Below are positions 1-8,692 of a stretch of DNA of 64,000 nt, piece after piece; positions within the stretch are counted from its first letter, which is position 1, and the number at the start of each line of letters is the position of its first letter. The position numbers and the translations under genes were made by a program. This stretch comes from Undibacterium cyanobacteriorum. Lineage in GTDB: Bacteria; Pseudomonadota; Gammaproteobacteria; Burkholderiales; Burkholderiaceae_D. The stretch covers positions 372,001 to 436,000 of the forward strand of contig NZ_CP133720.1 in the NCBI RefSeq assembly GCF_031326225.1, given 5' to 3'. Under the pieces are notes generated by a model. The model saw only the letters and a list, made by a program, of their open reading frames with translations, had not been told where the DNA came from and ran no database searches.

Positions 1-6
1 TTTCCT

Positions 7-408
7 TTACTTCACTGTTGGCAGACTTTGCGCTTTCCATTCGGCAACGCCACCGTCGAGACTAAAAACCTGAGTAAATCCGGCTTTGTTCAAAACACTC
101 ACTGCGTTCGCCGAACGCACGCCTGATTGGCATACCGTGATCACAACATTGTTCTTTGATTTTTCGATTTCGCTAACGCGACCGCTTAACTGGTCGAGTG
201 GAATATTTTTCGCACCTGGCAAATGACCACTAGCGAATTCTTCCGCGCTGCGTACATCGAGTACCAAAGTTTTGGCTTGATTCATGTACTGGGTTGCTTG
301 CAATTGTGAGACGCGTGCGCCACGACGTTGGAGGTTTGGAAGCAGCAATGCGAAACCAGAAACCACAGCAATTGAGATCAATAAGAGATTGTCGGTAATG
401 AAATTCAC
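7..408 (-). CDS. Membrane-anchored rhodanese-like protein (YibN type)
   Basis: Single rhodanese domain behind one N-terminal membrane segment. The segment (about residues 6-25, NFITDNLLLISIAVVSG) is followed by a basic RR pair, so the rhodanese domain probably faces the cytoplasm. The active-site loop reads CQSGVRS, with the cysteine that would carry a persulfide, preceded by the typical DVR..EEF..GH..GA.N sequence. I chose the GTG at 408 (133 aa) because it places the membrane helix at the N-terminus; the frame stays open to a GTG at 597, but that would overlap the divergent gpmA. In many proteobacteria yibN precedes grxC and secB, which would lie beyond the left edge. The sulfur acceptor is not known from sequence. 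Confidence 0.85.
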   Translation of the reverse strand: MNFITDNLLLISIAVVSGFALLLPNLQRRGARVSQLQATQYMNQAKTLVLDVRSAEEFASGHLPGAKNIPLDQLSGRVSEIEKSKNNVVITVCQSGVRSANAVSVLNKAGFTQVFSLDGGVAEWKAQSLPTVK

Positions 409-559
409 GGTTTTCCCGAAGTAAGAATGGTTATTAAGAAGCGGCTCATTATAAAATAGAAGCTGATTTTCGTTTTGATCCGATGTAAAACTCCGTAAAG
501 CTGAGGAAATCACTCGGCTATTTTCGCAATTTCCGTTCTCTTTATTTGCTTTTTTAATC

Positions 560-1306
560 ATGTATAAAATTGTTTTGATGCGCCACGGCGAGTCCACTTG
601 GAATCTTGATAATCGCTTTACAGGTTGGACCGATGTCGACCTGACTGAAAAAGGTGTTGCTGAAGCGCGCCAAGCCGGTAAGTTGTTAAAAGAAGCTGGT
701 TTTACATTCGATTTGGCCTATACCTCTGTTCTCAAACGTGCGATTCGTACTTTGTGGGGTACCTTGGACGAGATGGATTTGATGTGGTTACCAGTGGTGC
801 ATGATTGGCGTCTCAATGAGCGTCACTATGGCGCCTTGCAAGGTTTGAATAAAGCCGAAACAGCGGCCAAATATGGTGATGAGCAAGTCTTGGTATGGCG
901 TCGTAGCTATGACACTCCGCCGAATCCGCTCGATCCTAGCGATGAGCGCACTTCTTACAATGATCCGCGCTATGCCAACTTGCAACGTGAACAGATTCCG
1001 TTGACCGAATGCTTGAAGGACACGGTTGAGCGCGTGGTGCCAGCATGGAATGACAGCATCGCCCCAGCGATTCGTTCGGGCAAACGCATCATCGTTTCTG
1101 CACATGGCAATAGCCTGCGTGCCTTGATCAAAATGTTGGATGGCATCAGCGATGCGGACATCGTTAATTTGAATATTCCAAATGGCCAACCTTTAGTTTA
1201 CGAACTGGATGCAGATTTGAAGCCAATCAAGAGCTATTACTTGGGCGATCAGGAAGCAATTAAGGCAGCCTTGGCGGCAGTCGCGAGTCAAGGTAAAGCC
1301 AAATAA
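560..1306 (+). CDS. gpmA: 2,3-bisphosphoglycerate-dependent phosphoglycerate mutase
   Basis: Interconverts 3- and 2-phosphoglycerate in glycolysis and gluconeogenesis; cytosolic. The 248-aa length is typical of dPGM. The phosphohistidine motif LMRHGES lies at residues 6-12 (catalytic His9), WRLNERHYG at about 82-90, and the second histidine in SAHGNSLRALIK near 182. The ATG at 560 begins exactly at the conserved MYKIVLMRHGE start; there is no clear Shine-Dalgarno sequence. It is divergent from the rhodanese gene and followed after 3 nt by the EnvC-like frame, but an intrinsic-terminator hairpin sits just downstream, so read-through may be limited. Its position before envC and ctpA is conserved in betaproteobacteria. 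Confidence 0.97.
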   Translation: MYKIVLMRHGESTWNLDNRFTGWTDVDLTEKGVAEARQAGKLLKEAGFTFDLAYTSVLKRAIRTLWGTLDEMDLMWLPVVHDWRLNERHYGALQGLNKAETAAKYGDEQVLVWRRSYDTPPNPLDPSDERTSYNDPRYANLQREQIPLTECLKDTVERVVPAWNDSIAPAIRSGKRIIVSAHGNSLRALIKMLDGISDADIVNLNIPNGQPLVYELDADLKPIKSYYLGDQEAIKAALAAVASQGKAK

Positions 1307-1309
1307 TCG

Positions 1310-2743
1310 ATGCGTCCGATGCACAATTTGATGCACACTTTTAAGACACGCCCTCTGCAACTTGGTGAGGGCGTTTTTTCTCATTCATCGCGCACTTGGT
1401 CCAGATATGCCGTAAGCGTTCTAGTATCTGCTGGATTCTGCTTGTCTGCCGCGCTGCATTTGGATGTGGCAGCACAGACGACGCGTACAAAAGAAAAGAA
1501 AAAGGTGGAAGCGGAACGGGTCGAGGTGCAACAGCGCCTCGATGAACTCAAGAAAGATATTCGCAAAACCGAAACTGCAAAAGAGCGTGCGGTCGATGCT
1601 TTGGAAGAATCTGAGCAAGCGATTTCTGACGCCAATCGTGCAATTCTCGATTTGCAAGCTGAGCAAAAAAAGGCAGAGGCGCGCTTACAAGCCTTGATGG
1701 AAGAAGCTAATCGATTAGCGGCACAAGTCGACAAGCAGAAGCATCAGCTTTCTGAATTCTTGCGCCAACAATACATGCATGGCGATAGCGATCGGATTAA
1801 GTTGTTGTTATCGGGAGAAAATCCAAATCGAATTAATCGAGATATGCATTACATGAGCTATATCTCGAAGACACAAGCCAAATTGATTGAGAGTGTGAAG
1901 ACGAGTTTGGCAGAGGTCGAGAAGAACAAGCTCGAAGCGCAAGAGGCCAAACAAGAGTTGGACGACATCGCACAAGAGGAAAAACAGCATAAGAAAGGCC
2001 TGGAGTCCCAGAAAAAGAAACGTGCGGCTTTGTTGGCTGAACTAGCGAATAAACTGCGGGCGCAGCGTAAAGAGGCAGATAATTTACGGCGAGATGAACA
2101 GCAATTAAATAGCTTAATTAAGAAGCTTGAAGAGCAAGCCCGACAAGAGCAAATCAAACTTGCGCAAGCCGAGAAGTTGCGTAAAGAGAAGCAAGCAAAG
2201 GCCTTAGCAGCAGAAAAGGCGGCCGAGAAGGCCGCTGAGGCTGCAGGACAAAAAGCGAGCACCGCGCAAAAATCCAGCGAAGCGACCGAGACAAAATCGA
2301 GTAAAGCTGTGATGGACGATACGCCCATCATTGGCGTCTTGGATCAATCTTCGTTTGCTAAGCTCAAAGGGCAATTGCGGATGCCGATCGCCGGTGAGTT
2401 ATTAGCAAAATTTGGTAATAAACGCATTGATAGTTTGAATTGGAAAGGCGTTTTTATTAAAGCAAACGAGGGTGCTGAGGTGCGTGCTATTGGTGCCGGA
2501 AGAGTCATGGTGTCGGGCTGGTGGCGTGGGTATGGCAATATGATTTTGGTCGATCATGGCGGCGAATACATCAGTATTTATGCGGGCAATCAGTCGGTTC
2601 TGAAGAATCGCGGCGACATGGTTAAAGCTGGCGAGGCAATTGCCTTAGTCGGCAATACATTTGGTGCCGATGAGGCCGGCTTGTATTTCGAAATGCGGTA
2701 CAAAGGACAAGCCTTCGATCCTTTGACTTGGATGAAAAAATAA
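1310..2743 (+). CDS. EnvC-like murein hydrolase activator (coiled coil plus degenerate LytM/M23 domain)
   Basis: Likely periplasmic activator of cell-wall amidases in division. An export signal (about residues 35-55, AVSVLVSAGFCLSAALHL..AAQ) is followed by a long charged coiled coil (about 60-310), an Ala/Lys/Ser-rich linker, and a C-terminal LytM domain (about 350-477). The LytM domain has lost the zinc ligands of active M23 enzymes: the usual first His/Asp position reads WKGVFIKA, the YAHL position reads YAGN, and the HLHFE position reads LYFEMR. This is the EnvC pattern, in which the domain binds and activates an amidase rather than cutting peptidoglycan. The start is uncertain: ATGs at 1310, 1322 and 1331 all precede the signal peptide, and all are followed by the terminator hairpin. 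It lies upstream of ctpA in conserved order. Confidence 0.88.
   Translation: MRPMHNLMHTFKTRPLQLGEGVFSHSSRTWSRYAVSVLVSAGFCLSAALHLDVAAQTTRTKEKKKVEAERVEVQQRLDELKKDIRKTETAKERAVDALEESEQAISDANRAILDLQAEQKKAEARLQALMEEANRLAAQVDKQKHQLSEFLRQQYMHGDSDRIKLLLSGENPNRINRDMHYMSYISKTQAKLIESVKTSLAEVEKNKLEAQEAKQELDDIAQEEKQHKKGLESQKKKRAALLAELANKLRAQRKEADNLRRDEQQLNSLIKKLEEQARQEQIKLAQAEKLRKEKQAKALAAEKAAEKAAEAAGQKASTAQKSSEATETKSSKAVMDDTPIIGVLDQSSFAKLKGQLRMPIAGELLAKFGNKRIDSLNWKGVFIKANEGAEVRAIGAGRVMVSGWWRGYGNMILVDHGGEYISIYAGNQSVLKNRGDMVKAGEAIALVGNTFGADEAGLYFEMRYKGQAFDPLTWMKK
1348..1379 (+). terminator. Intrinsic terminator behind gpmA, inside the 5' end of the next frame
   Basis: Perfect 8-bp stem ACGCCCTC / GAGGGCGT (1348-1355 and 1367-1374) with an 11-nt loop, followed at once by six T residues. 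It is a textbook Rho-independent terminator in shape, yet it overlaps the start region of the EnvC-like reading frame. Confidence 0.75.
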
Positions 2744-2857
2744 GTCGCACTTGGCCTTTCAATACACTGCTGCAAACATAAAGTAATGCGTTAGGAAAAG
2801 ATGGCTTGTTAAAATTTCTAAGAGCACTCTTGCGCAGAAACGAACAAGGTAGGTGGT

Positions 2858-4333
2858 ATGGGCAGTAAATTAAAAAGTATCAGTTTGATTGGCTTTGGCA
2901 TGGTGGCTGGCGCCGCCATTTCACTGCAGTTGTCGGCCTTAGCGCAAAAGGATAGCGCACGCAGTTTGCCCTTGGAAAAACTCGGTGAGTTTTCTGAAAT
3001 TTTCGGTTTGATTAAATCGGATTATGTCGAGCCTGTCGATGATGAAAAATTGCTGACCGATGCGATTTCAGGCATGGTGAGTTCTTTAGATCCTCATTCT
3101 TCCTACCTCGATAAAGATGCACTCAAGGAGCTGCGGGAAAGTACCGAAGGTAAGTTTGTTGGTCTTGGAATCGAGGTGGGCACAGAAGATGGCTATGTGA
3201 AGGTCATCTCACCGATCGAAGATTCTCCTGCTTTTAGAGCTGGGATACAAGCCGGTGATTTGATCACTCGGATCGATTCGGTGCCGGTAAAAGGTTTGAG
3301 TATTGACGATGCCGTGAAGCGTTTACGTGGCGCACCGAATACCAAAATTACGCTGACCATTGCACGAAAAACCGAAGATAAACCAGTGGTGGTCACCTTG
3401 GTGCGCGAACTAATTAAGCAACATAGCGTGAAAGCCAAATTGATCGAGCCTGGTTACGCATGGATTCGGATTTCGCAGTTTCAAGAGCCCACCGTGGAAG
3501 AGATGGTGAAGCGCATTCAGGCATTGTATGCGCAAGATCCTCAACTGAAAGGCCTAGTACTTGATCTTCGTAATGATCCAGGCGGCGTTTTGCCTGGCGC
3601 CATAGGCGTTTCTGCGGCATTCTTACCCAAAGATGTGCCCATCGTCTCCACGAATGGTCAAGTTGCAGACGCTAAGCAAGTGTATTACGCCAAGCCAGAG
3701 TTTTATCGCACCGAAGAGTTGCAAGATCCTTTGCTCAAATTGCCGGCCGCGGCGAAGAAAATCCCCATGGTCGTTCTCATCAATGGCGGCAGTGCTTCAG
3801 CTAGTGAAATTGTTGCAGGTGCTTTGCAGGATTATCAGCGGGCGACGATCATGGGAACACGTAGCTTCGGTAAAGGTTCAGTACAGACCGTGCATCAAAT
3901 TACGGAAAACACTGGGGTAAAAATTACGACCGCGCGTTATTACACTCCTAATGGACGAGCGATCCAAGCAAAAGGGATCACGCCTGATTTGCAAGTTGAA
4001 GAGACTGAGAGCGGTGATAGTTTCAATAGCTTGCGTACGCGTGAAGTCGATTTAGAAAAACATCTGAAGAATGACAAAGATGCCGAAAAAGAGGCCGAAC
4101 GCGCGCAAGATCGGGTCGATGAATTAGAGGAAGAGCAGCGACTGGCTGGTTTAGCGAAAAAGTACAAACCTTTCGAATACGGTAGTAAGGCTGATTTCCA
4201 ATTGCGACAAGCTTTGAATTACCTAAAGGGTTTGCCTCTTCAAGTAGCACAGGTGGCGAAGGCAAAAACAAATGCGACCTCGAAGTCCAATCAAAAAGCG
4301 ACGAAAGAAGCGAAAGGCGCTAAGAAACCGTAA
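2858..4333 (+). CDS. ctpA: C-terminal processing protease, S41 family (CtpA/Prc-like)
   Basis: Exported serine protease that trims C-termini or degrades periplasmic proteins. An N-terminal signal or anchor (residues 1-30, ends LSALAQ) is followed by a PDZ domain (about 92-172, with GLGIEVG and SPAFRAGIQAGD) and the S41 catalytic core. The nucleophile lies in GGSASASEIVAGAL (Ser near residue 314) and the general-base lysine in RSFGKGSVQ (near 339). The tail (about 400-491) is charged, Lys/Glu/Ala rich and probably disordered. The ATG at 2858 has an AGGTAGGTGG Shine-Dalgarno region. It lies 114 bp after the EnvC-like gene; in this conserved neighbourhood both are tied to cell-wall processing. 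Length (491 aa) is usual. Confidence 0.94.
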   Translation: MGSKLKSISLIGFGMVAGAAISLQLSALAQKDSARSLPLEKLGEFSEIFGLIKSDYVEPVDDEKLLTDAISGMVSSLDPHSSYLDKDALKELRESTEGKFVGLGIEVGTEDGYVKVISPIEDSPAFRAGIQAGDLITRIDSVPVKGLSIDDAVKRLRGAPNTKITLTIARKTEDKPVVVTLVRELIKQHSVKAKLIEPGYAWIRISQFQEPTVEEMVKRIQALYAQDPQLKGLVLDLRNDPGGVLPGAIGVSAAFLPKDVPIVSTNGQVADAKQVYYAKPEFYRTEELQDPLLKLPAAAKKIPMVVLINGGSASASEIVAGALQDYQRATIMGTRSFGKGSVQTVHQITENTGVKITTARYYTPNGRAIQAKGITPDLQVEETESGDSFNSLRTREVDLEKHLKNDKDAEKEAERAQDRVDELEEEQRLAGLAKKYKPFEYGSKADFQLRQALNYLKGLPLQVAQVAKAKTNATSKSNQKATKEAKGAKKP

Positions 4334-4400
4334 GCATGTGTTTAGGCTCCGACATCAACTTCGCGAAGCCGTTTTCAGTAGCGGTGTTCAGGTGCTTACG
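4329..4400 (+). other. Inverted repeat spanning the ctpA-moeB gap
   Basis: Perfect 8-bp arms CGTAAGCA (4329-4336, containing the ctpA TAA stop) and TGCTTACG (4393-4400) enclose about 56 nt that itself contains the palindrome CTTCGCGAAG. There is no T-tract. It could fold in the ctpA-moeB transcript; function unknown. Confidence 0.35.
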
Positions 4401-4417
4401 TCTCCGGTAAAAAGAAT

Positions 4418-5176
4418 ATGAACGACGATCAATTACTACGTTACTCGCGTCACATTTTGCTCGATGCGATTGGTATCGAAGGGCAGCAGGCGATTTTGTC
4501 GGCCAAGGTTCTTGTGGTCGGTGCTGGTGGCTTGGGTTCGCCCTTACTCATGTATTTAGCCAGCTCTGGAGTTGGTCAGATTACTGTGGTGGATCATGAC
4601 TCGGTTGATCTCACCAATCTGCAGCGACAAATTGCACACACGACAGCGAGAGTTGGAACGGCAAAAGTCGAGTCAGCACGAGCGGCTATGTTGGCATTGA
4701 ATCCCAATTTGAAGATTGAGTGTTTGGCGGAACGCCTCGATGAGACCCGCTTAAAAGACCTACTTGTTTCAGCGGATTTGGTATTCGATTGCACCGACAA
4801 TTTCAAAACGCGTCACGCTATCAACGCAGCGTGCGTGGCTGCGCGGGTTCCCTTAGTGTCCGGCGCAGCGATTAGTTTTGATGGGCAAATTACAGTATTC
4901 GATTTTCGAAAAGATGATGCGCCGTGCTATGCCTGTCTATTCTCACCCGAGCAAGCGTTCGAGGAAGTGCAGTGTTCCACCATGGGAGTATTTTCTCCGC
5001 TGGTCGGGATTATCGGGACAATGCAGGCGGCGGAAGGATTAAAACTGTTGATGAATGTGGGAACTTCTTTGAACGGTCGCTTGCTCATGCTTGATGCCAA
5101 GCACATGGATTGGTCTCAAGTGAGGGTTGCGAAGAATCCTCACTGCCCCGTGTGTGCTTCAGTCTCAAGCAGCTGA
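4418..5176 (+). CDS. moeB: MoeB/HesA-family adenylyltransferase (molybdopterin synthase sulfurylase)
   Basis: E1-like enzyme that adenylates the C-terminal glycine of a small sulfur carrier, most likely MoaD for molybdopterin synthesis. The nucleotide loop VVGAGGLGSP lies at about residues 32-41, the NLQRQ motif near 68-72, and DCTDNFKTRH near 125-134. Two zinc CxxC pairs are present: CYAC near 169-172 and CPVC near 244-247, close to the end. Length 252 aa is normal for MoeB. ThiF is the main alternative, as the two families are hard to separate without context; no moa or thi genes lie in the window. It follows ctpA by 84 bp. Its last 37 bp overlap the end of the convergent pabB-pabC gene, and the CPVC codons fall inside that overlap. 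Confidence 0.9.
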   Translation: MNDDQLLRYSRHILLDAIGIEGQQAILSAKVLVVGAGGLGSPLLMYLASSGVGQITVVDHDSVDLTNLQRQIAHTTARVGTAKVESARAAMLALNPNLKIECLAERLDETRLKDLLVSADLVFDCTDNFKTRHAINAACVAARVPLVSGAAISFDGQITVFDFRKDDAPCYACLFSPEQAFEEVQCSTMGVFSPLVGIIGTMQAAEGLKLLMNVGTSLNGRLLMLDAKHMDWSQVRVAKNPHCPVCASVSSS

Positions 5177-7089
5177 TAGGCCTTCATCAGTCCCCGTAAT
5201 GAATTTCCTAGCATAACTTCTTCGGCGCGTAAGAAGTCGGCGACTGAGATCGAACGTTCTTGGATTCCCCAAGTGGCATCTGCAAGCATTTGAGCACGCA
5301 AGATGCCTGGCAGCACGCCATCTTTTAAGGGAGGAGTGAACCAGGCACCATCGAGCTTCACAAACACAGTGCTGCGCCCACCTTCCGTCACCAAGTTGGC
5401 TTGGTTGACGAAGATGCTGTCAAAGCCCCCGTTTGCCTCGGCACGCTTCCAGGCTTCATCATATTGGGCTCTGATCGTTGTTTTATGACCGAGAAGGAGT
5501 GGATCTAGACGGCACACTTCGCCTTCGAAAAGATAACCGACTCCATCATTAATCTGCTTCAGTGGCGTTAACGGCGCACTCTGAACCAGTACTTCTCCAG
5601 CTGAATTTAAGCTTATTTTGAGACGGTATTGTTTTGCTTTTTCGATTGTGGCGAGATGCGTCTGCAGCGCGGTTTCTATCGTAACCTGGTGGAATGGAAA
5701 GCCAAAGTACTGTGCTGAAAGTTGCATTCTTTGGAGATGTTGCTCGAGCGATCTACAACCGTCCTCGGGTGTTGCAAAGATCGTTTCGAATAATTCAAAC
5801 GGTGCTTGTAAACCTGTCAGAAAACGTGCTTTCAATTGGCATTCGGCATATTCCTCGTTGGCCACACTGTCATACACAATGCCAGCGCCGACACCCATGC
5901 GGCCACGGCGTTCACCACTATTTGGGACTTGTAATTCGAGTGTTCGGATTGGCACGGAAAAGCAGAAATTTGGAATGACTTGAGCGGTTGCGTTGGAACA
6001 CTTCGGTACTGGATCGAGCCAGCCGATGGCGCCGGTATATAAGCCGCGATCTTCGCTTTCGATTTCTCGAATAATTTCCATGGTGCGTTTTTTCGGCGCG
6101 CCAGTAATCGAACCGCACGGAAAGACTGCTCGCATGATCTCTGCCAACGAGAGCTGAGGCTTGAGCTTTGCTTCTATGCTGGAAGTCATTTGCAACACAC
6201 TACTAAAGCGCGTCACTTCGAACAAGCTGGGTACACTGACCGTACCGATTTGCGCAATGCGGCCCAAGTCGTTTCTGAGAAGATCGACAATCATCAAATT
6301 TTCTGCACGATTTTTGGGGTCTTTGCTCAGTGCTTCAGCGGTTTCTTGGTCGCGCGCATCGTCTCCACTGGCAGCTGCTGTACCTTTCATGGGACGGGCT
6401 AACAAGGTCCCGGCTTGATGGCGTACAAACAGCTCTGGTGAAAAAGAGAGGATTGCTTCTTGATCGGGCAAGATAGCAAACGCACCGTAAGGGACTGGCT
6501 GACGCTGGCGCAAAGCAAGATACAAAGCTGCAGGCGGCCCGTAGCTGGAAAAGTGTAGGCGATAGGTGTAATTGACTTGATAAGTATCGCCCGCAGCGAT
6601 GTAGTCGCGAATGGTCTGAATCGACTCCGCAAATTCGGTTTCCGTCACATTGGCCTGTACATTTCGAATTCCCGCGACCTGATCCCCCGCTAGACTGCGT
6701 AGAAACTCCTGCGCTTCGGTCGCGCTCAATTTCTGGCAAACGCGGAAAATCAAAATGCGCGAACTGGCGTCGGTCTTTTTCGACCTCGATGCAACGCCGA
6801 GAAGTTGGGCACCGCTCTCATACTGGAGAAAGCTCACCGCATGGTATCCCTTGCTACAGGCATCTTGCGTTGCCGCCCAGACAGCATCCCATTCGTCATT
6901 GTTATTCCAAACAAGTTCTTGGAGCAGGTCGGTGTACAGACGCGAGGATGCTTCACGCGAATGAGCATCATCGAGTAGAACGATACAAGGGACTTTGTTG
7001 GTCGGTGAATTTGGTGTTGGCAAGGACACAATTGCGGATGGGAGAAGTCGAAGTGGGCGTAGTTTACTCGCAGTGGCGGTGCTCTGCAC
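5140..7089 (-). CDS. pabB: Fused aminodeoxychorismate synthase component I / 4-amino-4-deoxychorismate lyase (PabB-PabC)
   Basis: Makes 4-aminobenzoate for folate from chorismate: the N-terminal half (about residues 90-400) is a chorismate-binding PabB domain, the C-terminal part (about 430-649) a PLP fold-type IV lyase (PabC). PabB signatures are RPMKGTAAASGD, DLLRNDLGRIA and FPCGSITGAPKKR. In the PabC part GHKTTIRAQYDEAW holds the probable PLP lysine, and VTEGGRSTVF follows. Such fusions are common in betaproteobacteria. The amidotransferase PabA is not in the window. Start is uncertain: the frame opens with GTG at 7089, another GTG is at 7029, and no ATG or clear ribosome site precedes the conserved part. 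The stop overlaps moeB by 37 bp. Confidence 0.92.
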   Translation of the reverse strand: MQSTATASKLRPLRLLPSAIVSLPTPNSPTNKVPCIVLLDDAHSREASSRLYTDLLQELVWNNNDEWDAVWAATQDACSKGYHAVSFLQYESGAQLLGVASRSKKTDASSRILIFRVCQKLSATEAQEFLRSLAGDQVAGIRNVQANVTETEFAESIQTIRDYIAAGDTYQVNYTYRLHFSSYGPPAALYLALRQRQPVPYGAFAILPDQEAILSFSPELFVRHQAGTLLARPMKGTAAASGDDARDQETAEALSKDPKNRAENLMIVDLLRNDLGRIAQIGTVSVPSLFEVTRFSSVLQMTSSIEAKLKPQLSLAEIMRAVFPCGSITGAPKKRTMEIIREIESEDRGLYTGAIGWLDPVPKCSNATAQVIPNFCFSVPIRTLELQVPNSGERRGRMGVGAGIVYDSVANEEYAECQLKARFLTGLQAPFELFETIFATPEDGCRSLEQHLQRMQLSAQYFGFPFHQVTIETALQTHLATIEKAKQYRLKISLNSAGEVLVQSAPLTPLKQINDGVGYLFEGEVCRLDPLLLGHKTTIRAQYDEAWKRAEANGGFDSIFVNQANLVTEGGRSTVFVKLDGAWFTPPLKDGVLPGILRAQMLADATWGIQERSISVADFLRAEEVMLGNSLRGLMKAYQLLETEAHTGQ

Positions 7090-7199
7090 GAGCTTGTAAA
7101 GTTTCTATTGAATTTTTACCTAGCGAGCTAATTTGCGGTGGATCATGTCCTCCGATTCTTGGATGCCACGTTTAATGTGGGCGCAACCACTAAACGCGC

Positions 7200-7205
7200 T
7201 ATAAT
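7200..7205 (+). promoter_or_regulatory. Candidate -10 element for the TPR gene
   Basis: A perfect TATAAT lies in the 217-bp gap between the divergent pabB-pabC and TPR genes, about 100 nt before the ATG at 7307. No good -35 is visible at 16-18 bp, so this is only a candidate. Confidence 0.35.
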
Positions 7206-7306
7206 GCGCCGCTGAGTGGTGCGGTTCTGACTGGTCGGCCGCAGCGTCTTTTTAAGTCTATTAAGTCTAGATTGAGACTATTTTTATTAAACTACATTTT
7301 ACTGCC

Positions 7307-8566
7307 ATGAAAAAATCATCTATCGCCCTGGCGGCACTGTTGTTGGCAATGGGCTCCGCTTCTTTGAGCGCAGTTTCTCCTGCTTATGCCCAAGAAAAAA
7401 AAGAGCCATCGAAAGTTGAAGTTATCCGTGCTGAGTGGTCTAAGCCATACACTGAGATTCAAAAATTAATCGGTGACAAACAGTATGCTGAAGCGATGAC
7501 GAAGATCGAGGCTTTGAATGCGTTTGAAAACAAAACACCCTACGAAAAGTTTTTCTTGAGCCGCACGAAAGCGGTGGTTGCATCCAGCACTGGCGACAAT
7601 GCTTTGTTGGCAAAATGTTTCGAAGAAATGGTGGGAAGTGAATTCTTGCCACCAGCGGACAAAGCGCGCTACATCGAGGCGATGGCTGGTATCTTCTTCA
7701 ATGAAAAGAAATACGCTGAATCGTTGGTATGGACTAAGCGTGCGCTTGAGTACAACAAAGACAGCACTTTGATGCAAGATATGTTGGCACGTAACTATTA
7801 TTTGTTGGACGACTTCGCAAGTACGATTACTGAAGTTAAAAAACAAATCGATGGAGATTTGGCGGCTAAGCGAGTTCCTACCATTGATCGCTTGCGCATT
7901 TTGCACGGCGCTTACGCAAAAACAAAAAATAGCGAAGGCGTCACAGCGATGTTGGAATTGCTCGTGACCTATCATCCGACGCGTGAATATTGGGCAGATC
8001 TTTTGTATCGCTTGCCAAGCAAGCCAGGTTTCTCAGATCGTCTGCGTCTCGACTGGTATCGTTTGCTCTACAAATCGGGCAACATGGAAGATGATACCCA
8101 GTACATGGAAATGGCTGAGATTGCTCTTTTAGCTGGTTTGCCATTGGAAGCAAAAGACGTTTTGGAAAACGGCTTCAAAGCTGGCTTCTTGGGCAAAGGT
8201 AAGAATGCAGCAAAACACAAACCGCTGTTGGACAAGGCGACTAAGCAAGCTGCTGATGACGCGAAGTCTTTAGACGCTGGTGAAACCGCGGCTCGTGCAA
8301 GTAAAACAGGCTTGGGCATGGTGAACATGGGCTATAACTTCGTGATCCATGGACAAGTTGAGCGTGGTATTGGCTTGATCGAAGCTGGTATTGCAAAAGG
8401 TGGTTTGAAGGCGCCAGAAGAAGCGAAATTGCACTTAGGCATGGCGTATTTGGTTGCTGGCAATCGTGCGAAAGCTGAAGAAGTCTTGAAGACAGTCGCA
8501 GGCAATGATGGTGCTCCAGAGTTGGCACGTTACTGGCTCTTGTACAAGCAAGAAGCTAAGCAGTAA
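7307..8566 (+). CDS. Exported TPR-repeat protein of unknown function
   Basis: A signal peptide (residues 1-29, MKKSSIALAALLLAMGSAS... ending AYAQ) precedes an all-helical protein of 419 aa with degenerate tetratricopeptide repeats. Examples are a pair near 90-170 (YIEAMAGIFFNEKKYAESLVW, then DSTLMQDMLARNYYLLDDF) and a C-terminal pair near 340-415 (LHLGMAYLVAGNRAKAEEVL). It is therefore probably periplasmic and a protein-binding scaffold. No catalytic motif is visible and I do not recognise a named family. It stands alone between the divergent folate gene and a double hairpin/terminator, so it is likely monocistronic. Confidence 0.8.
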   Translation: MKKSSIALAALLLAMGSASLSAVSPAYAQEKKEPSKVEVIRAEWSKPYTEIQKLIGDKQYAEAMTKIEALNAFENKTPYEKFFLSRTKAVVASSTGDNALLAKCFEEMVGSEFLPPADKARYIEAMAGIFFNEKKYAESLVWTKRALEYNKDSTLMQDMLARNYYLLDDFASTITEVKKQIDGDLAAKRVPTIDRLRILHGAYAKTKNSEGVTAMLELLVTYHPTREYWADLLYRLPSKPGFSDRLRLDWYRLLYKSGNMEDDTQYMEMAEIALLAGLPLEAKDVLENGFKAGFLGKGKNAAKHKPLLDKATKQAADDAKSLDAGETAARASKTGLGMVNMGYNFVIHGQVERGIGLIEAGIAKGGLKAPEEAKLHLGMAYLVAGNRAKAEEVLKTVAGNDGAPELARYWLLYKQEAKQ

Positions 8567-8575
8567 ATTGTTTGG

Positions 8576-8649
8576 CGCTTTCCTCATAATGAGCAAAGCG
8601 TGAAGGAACAAAGAGCGTGATTTCGATGGAAATCACGCTCTTTTGTTTT
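8576..8649 (+). terminator. Double hairpin and intrinsic terminator of the TPR gene
   Basis: Two consecutive hairpins. The first (8576-8600) has arms CGCTTTCCTCAT / ATGAGCAAAGCG with one mismatch around a minimal loop. The second (8611-8624 / 8629-8642) is a perfect 14-bp stem AAGAGCGTGATTTC with a 4-nt GATG loop, followed by TTTTGTTTT. The second is a strong Rho-independent terminator. Confidence 0.88.
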
Positions 8650-8692
8650 GAACTGCATGTAAAAGCGATGCAGGAACGACGTGCTGAAGTGC

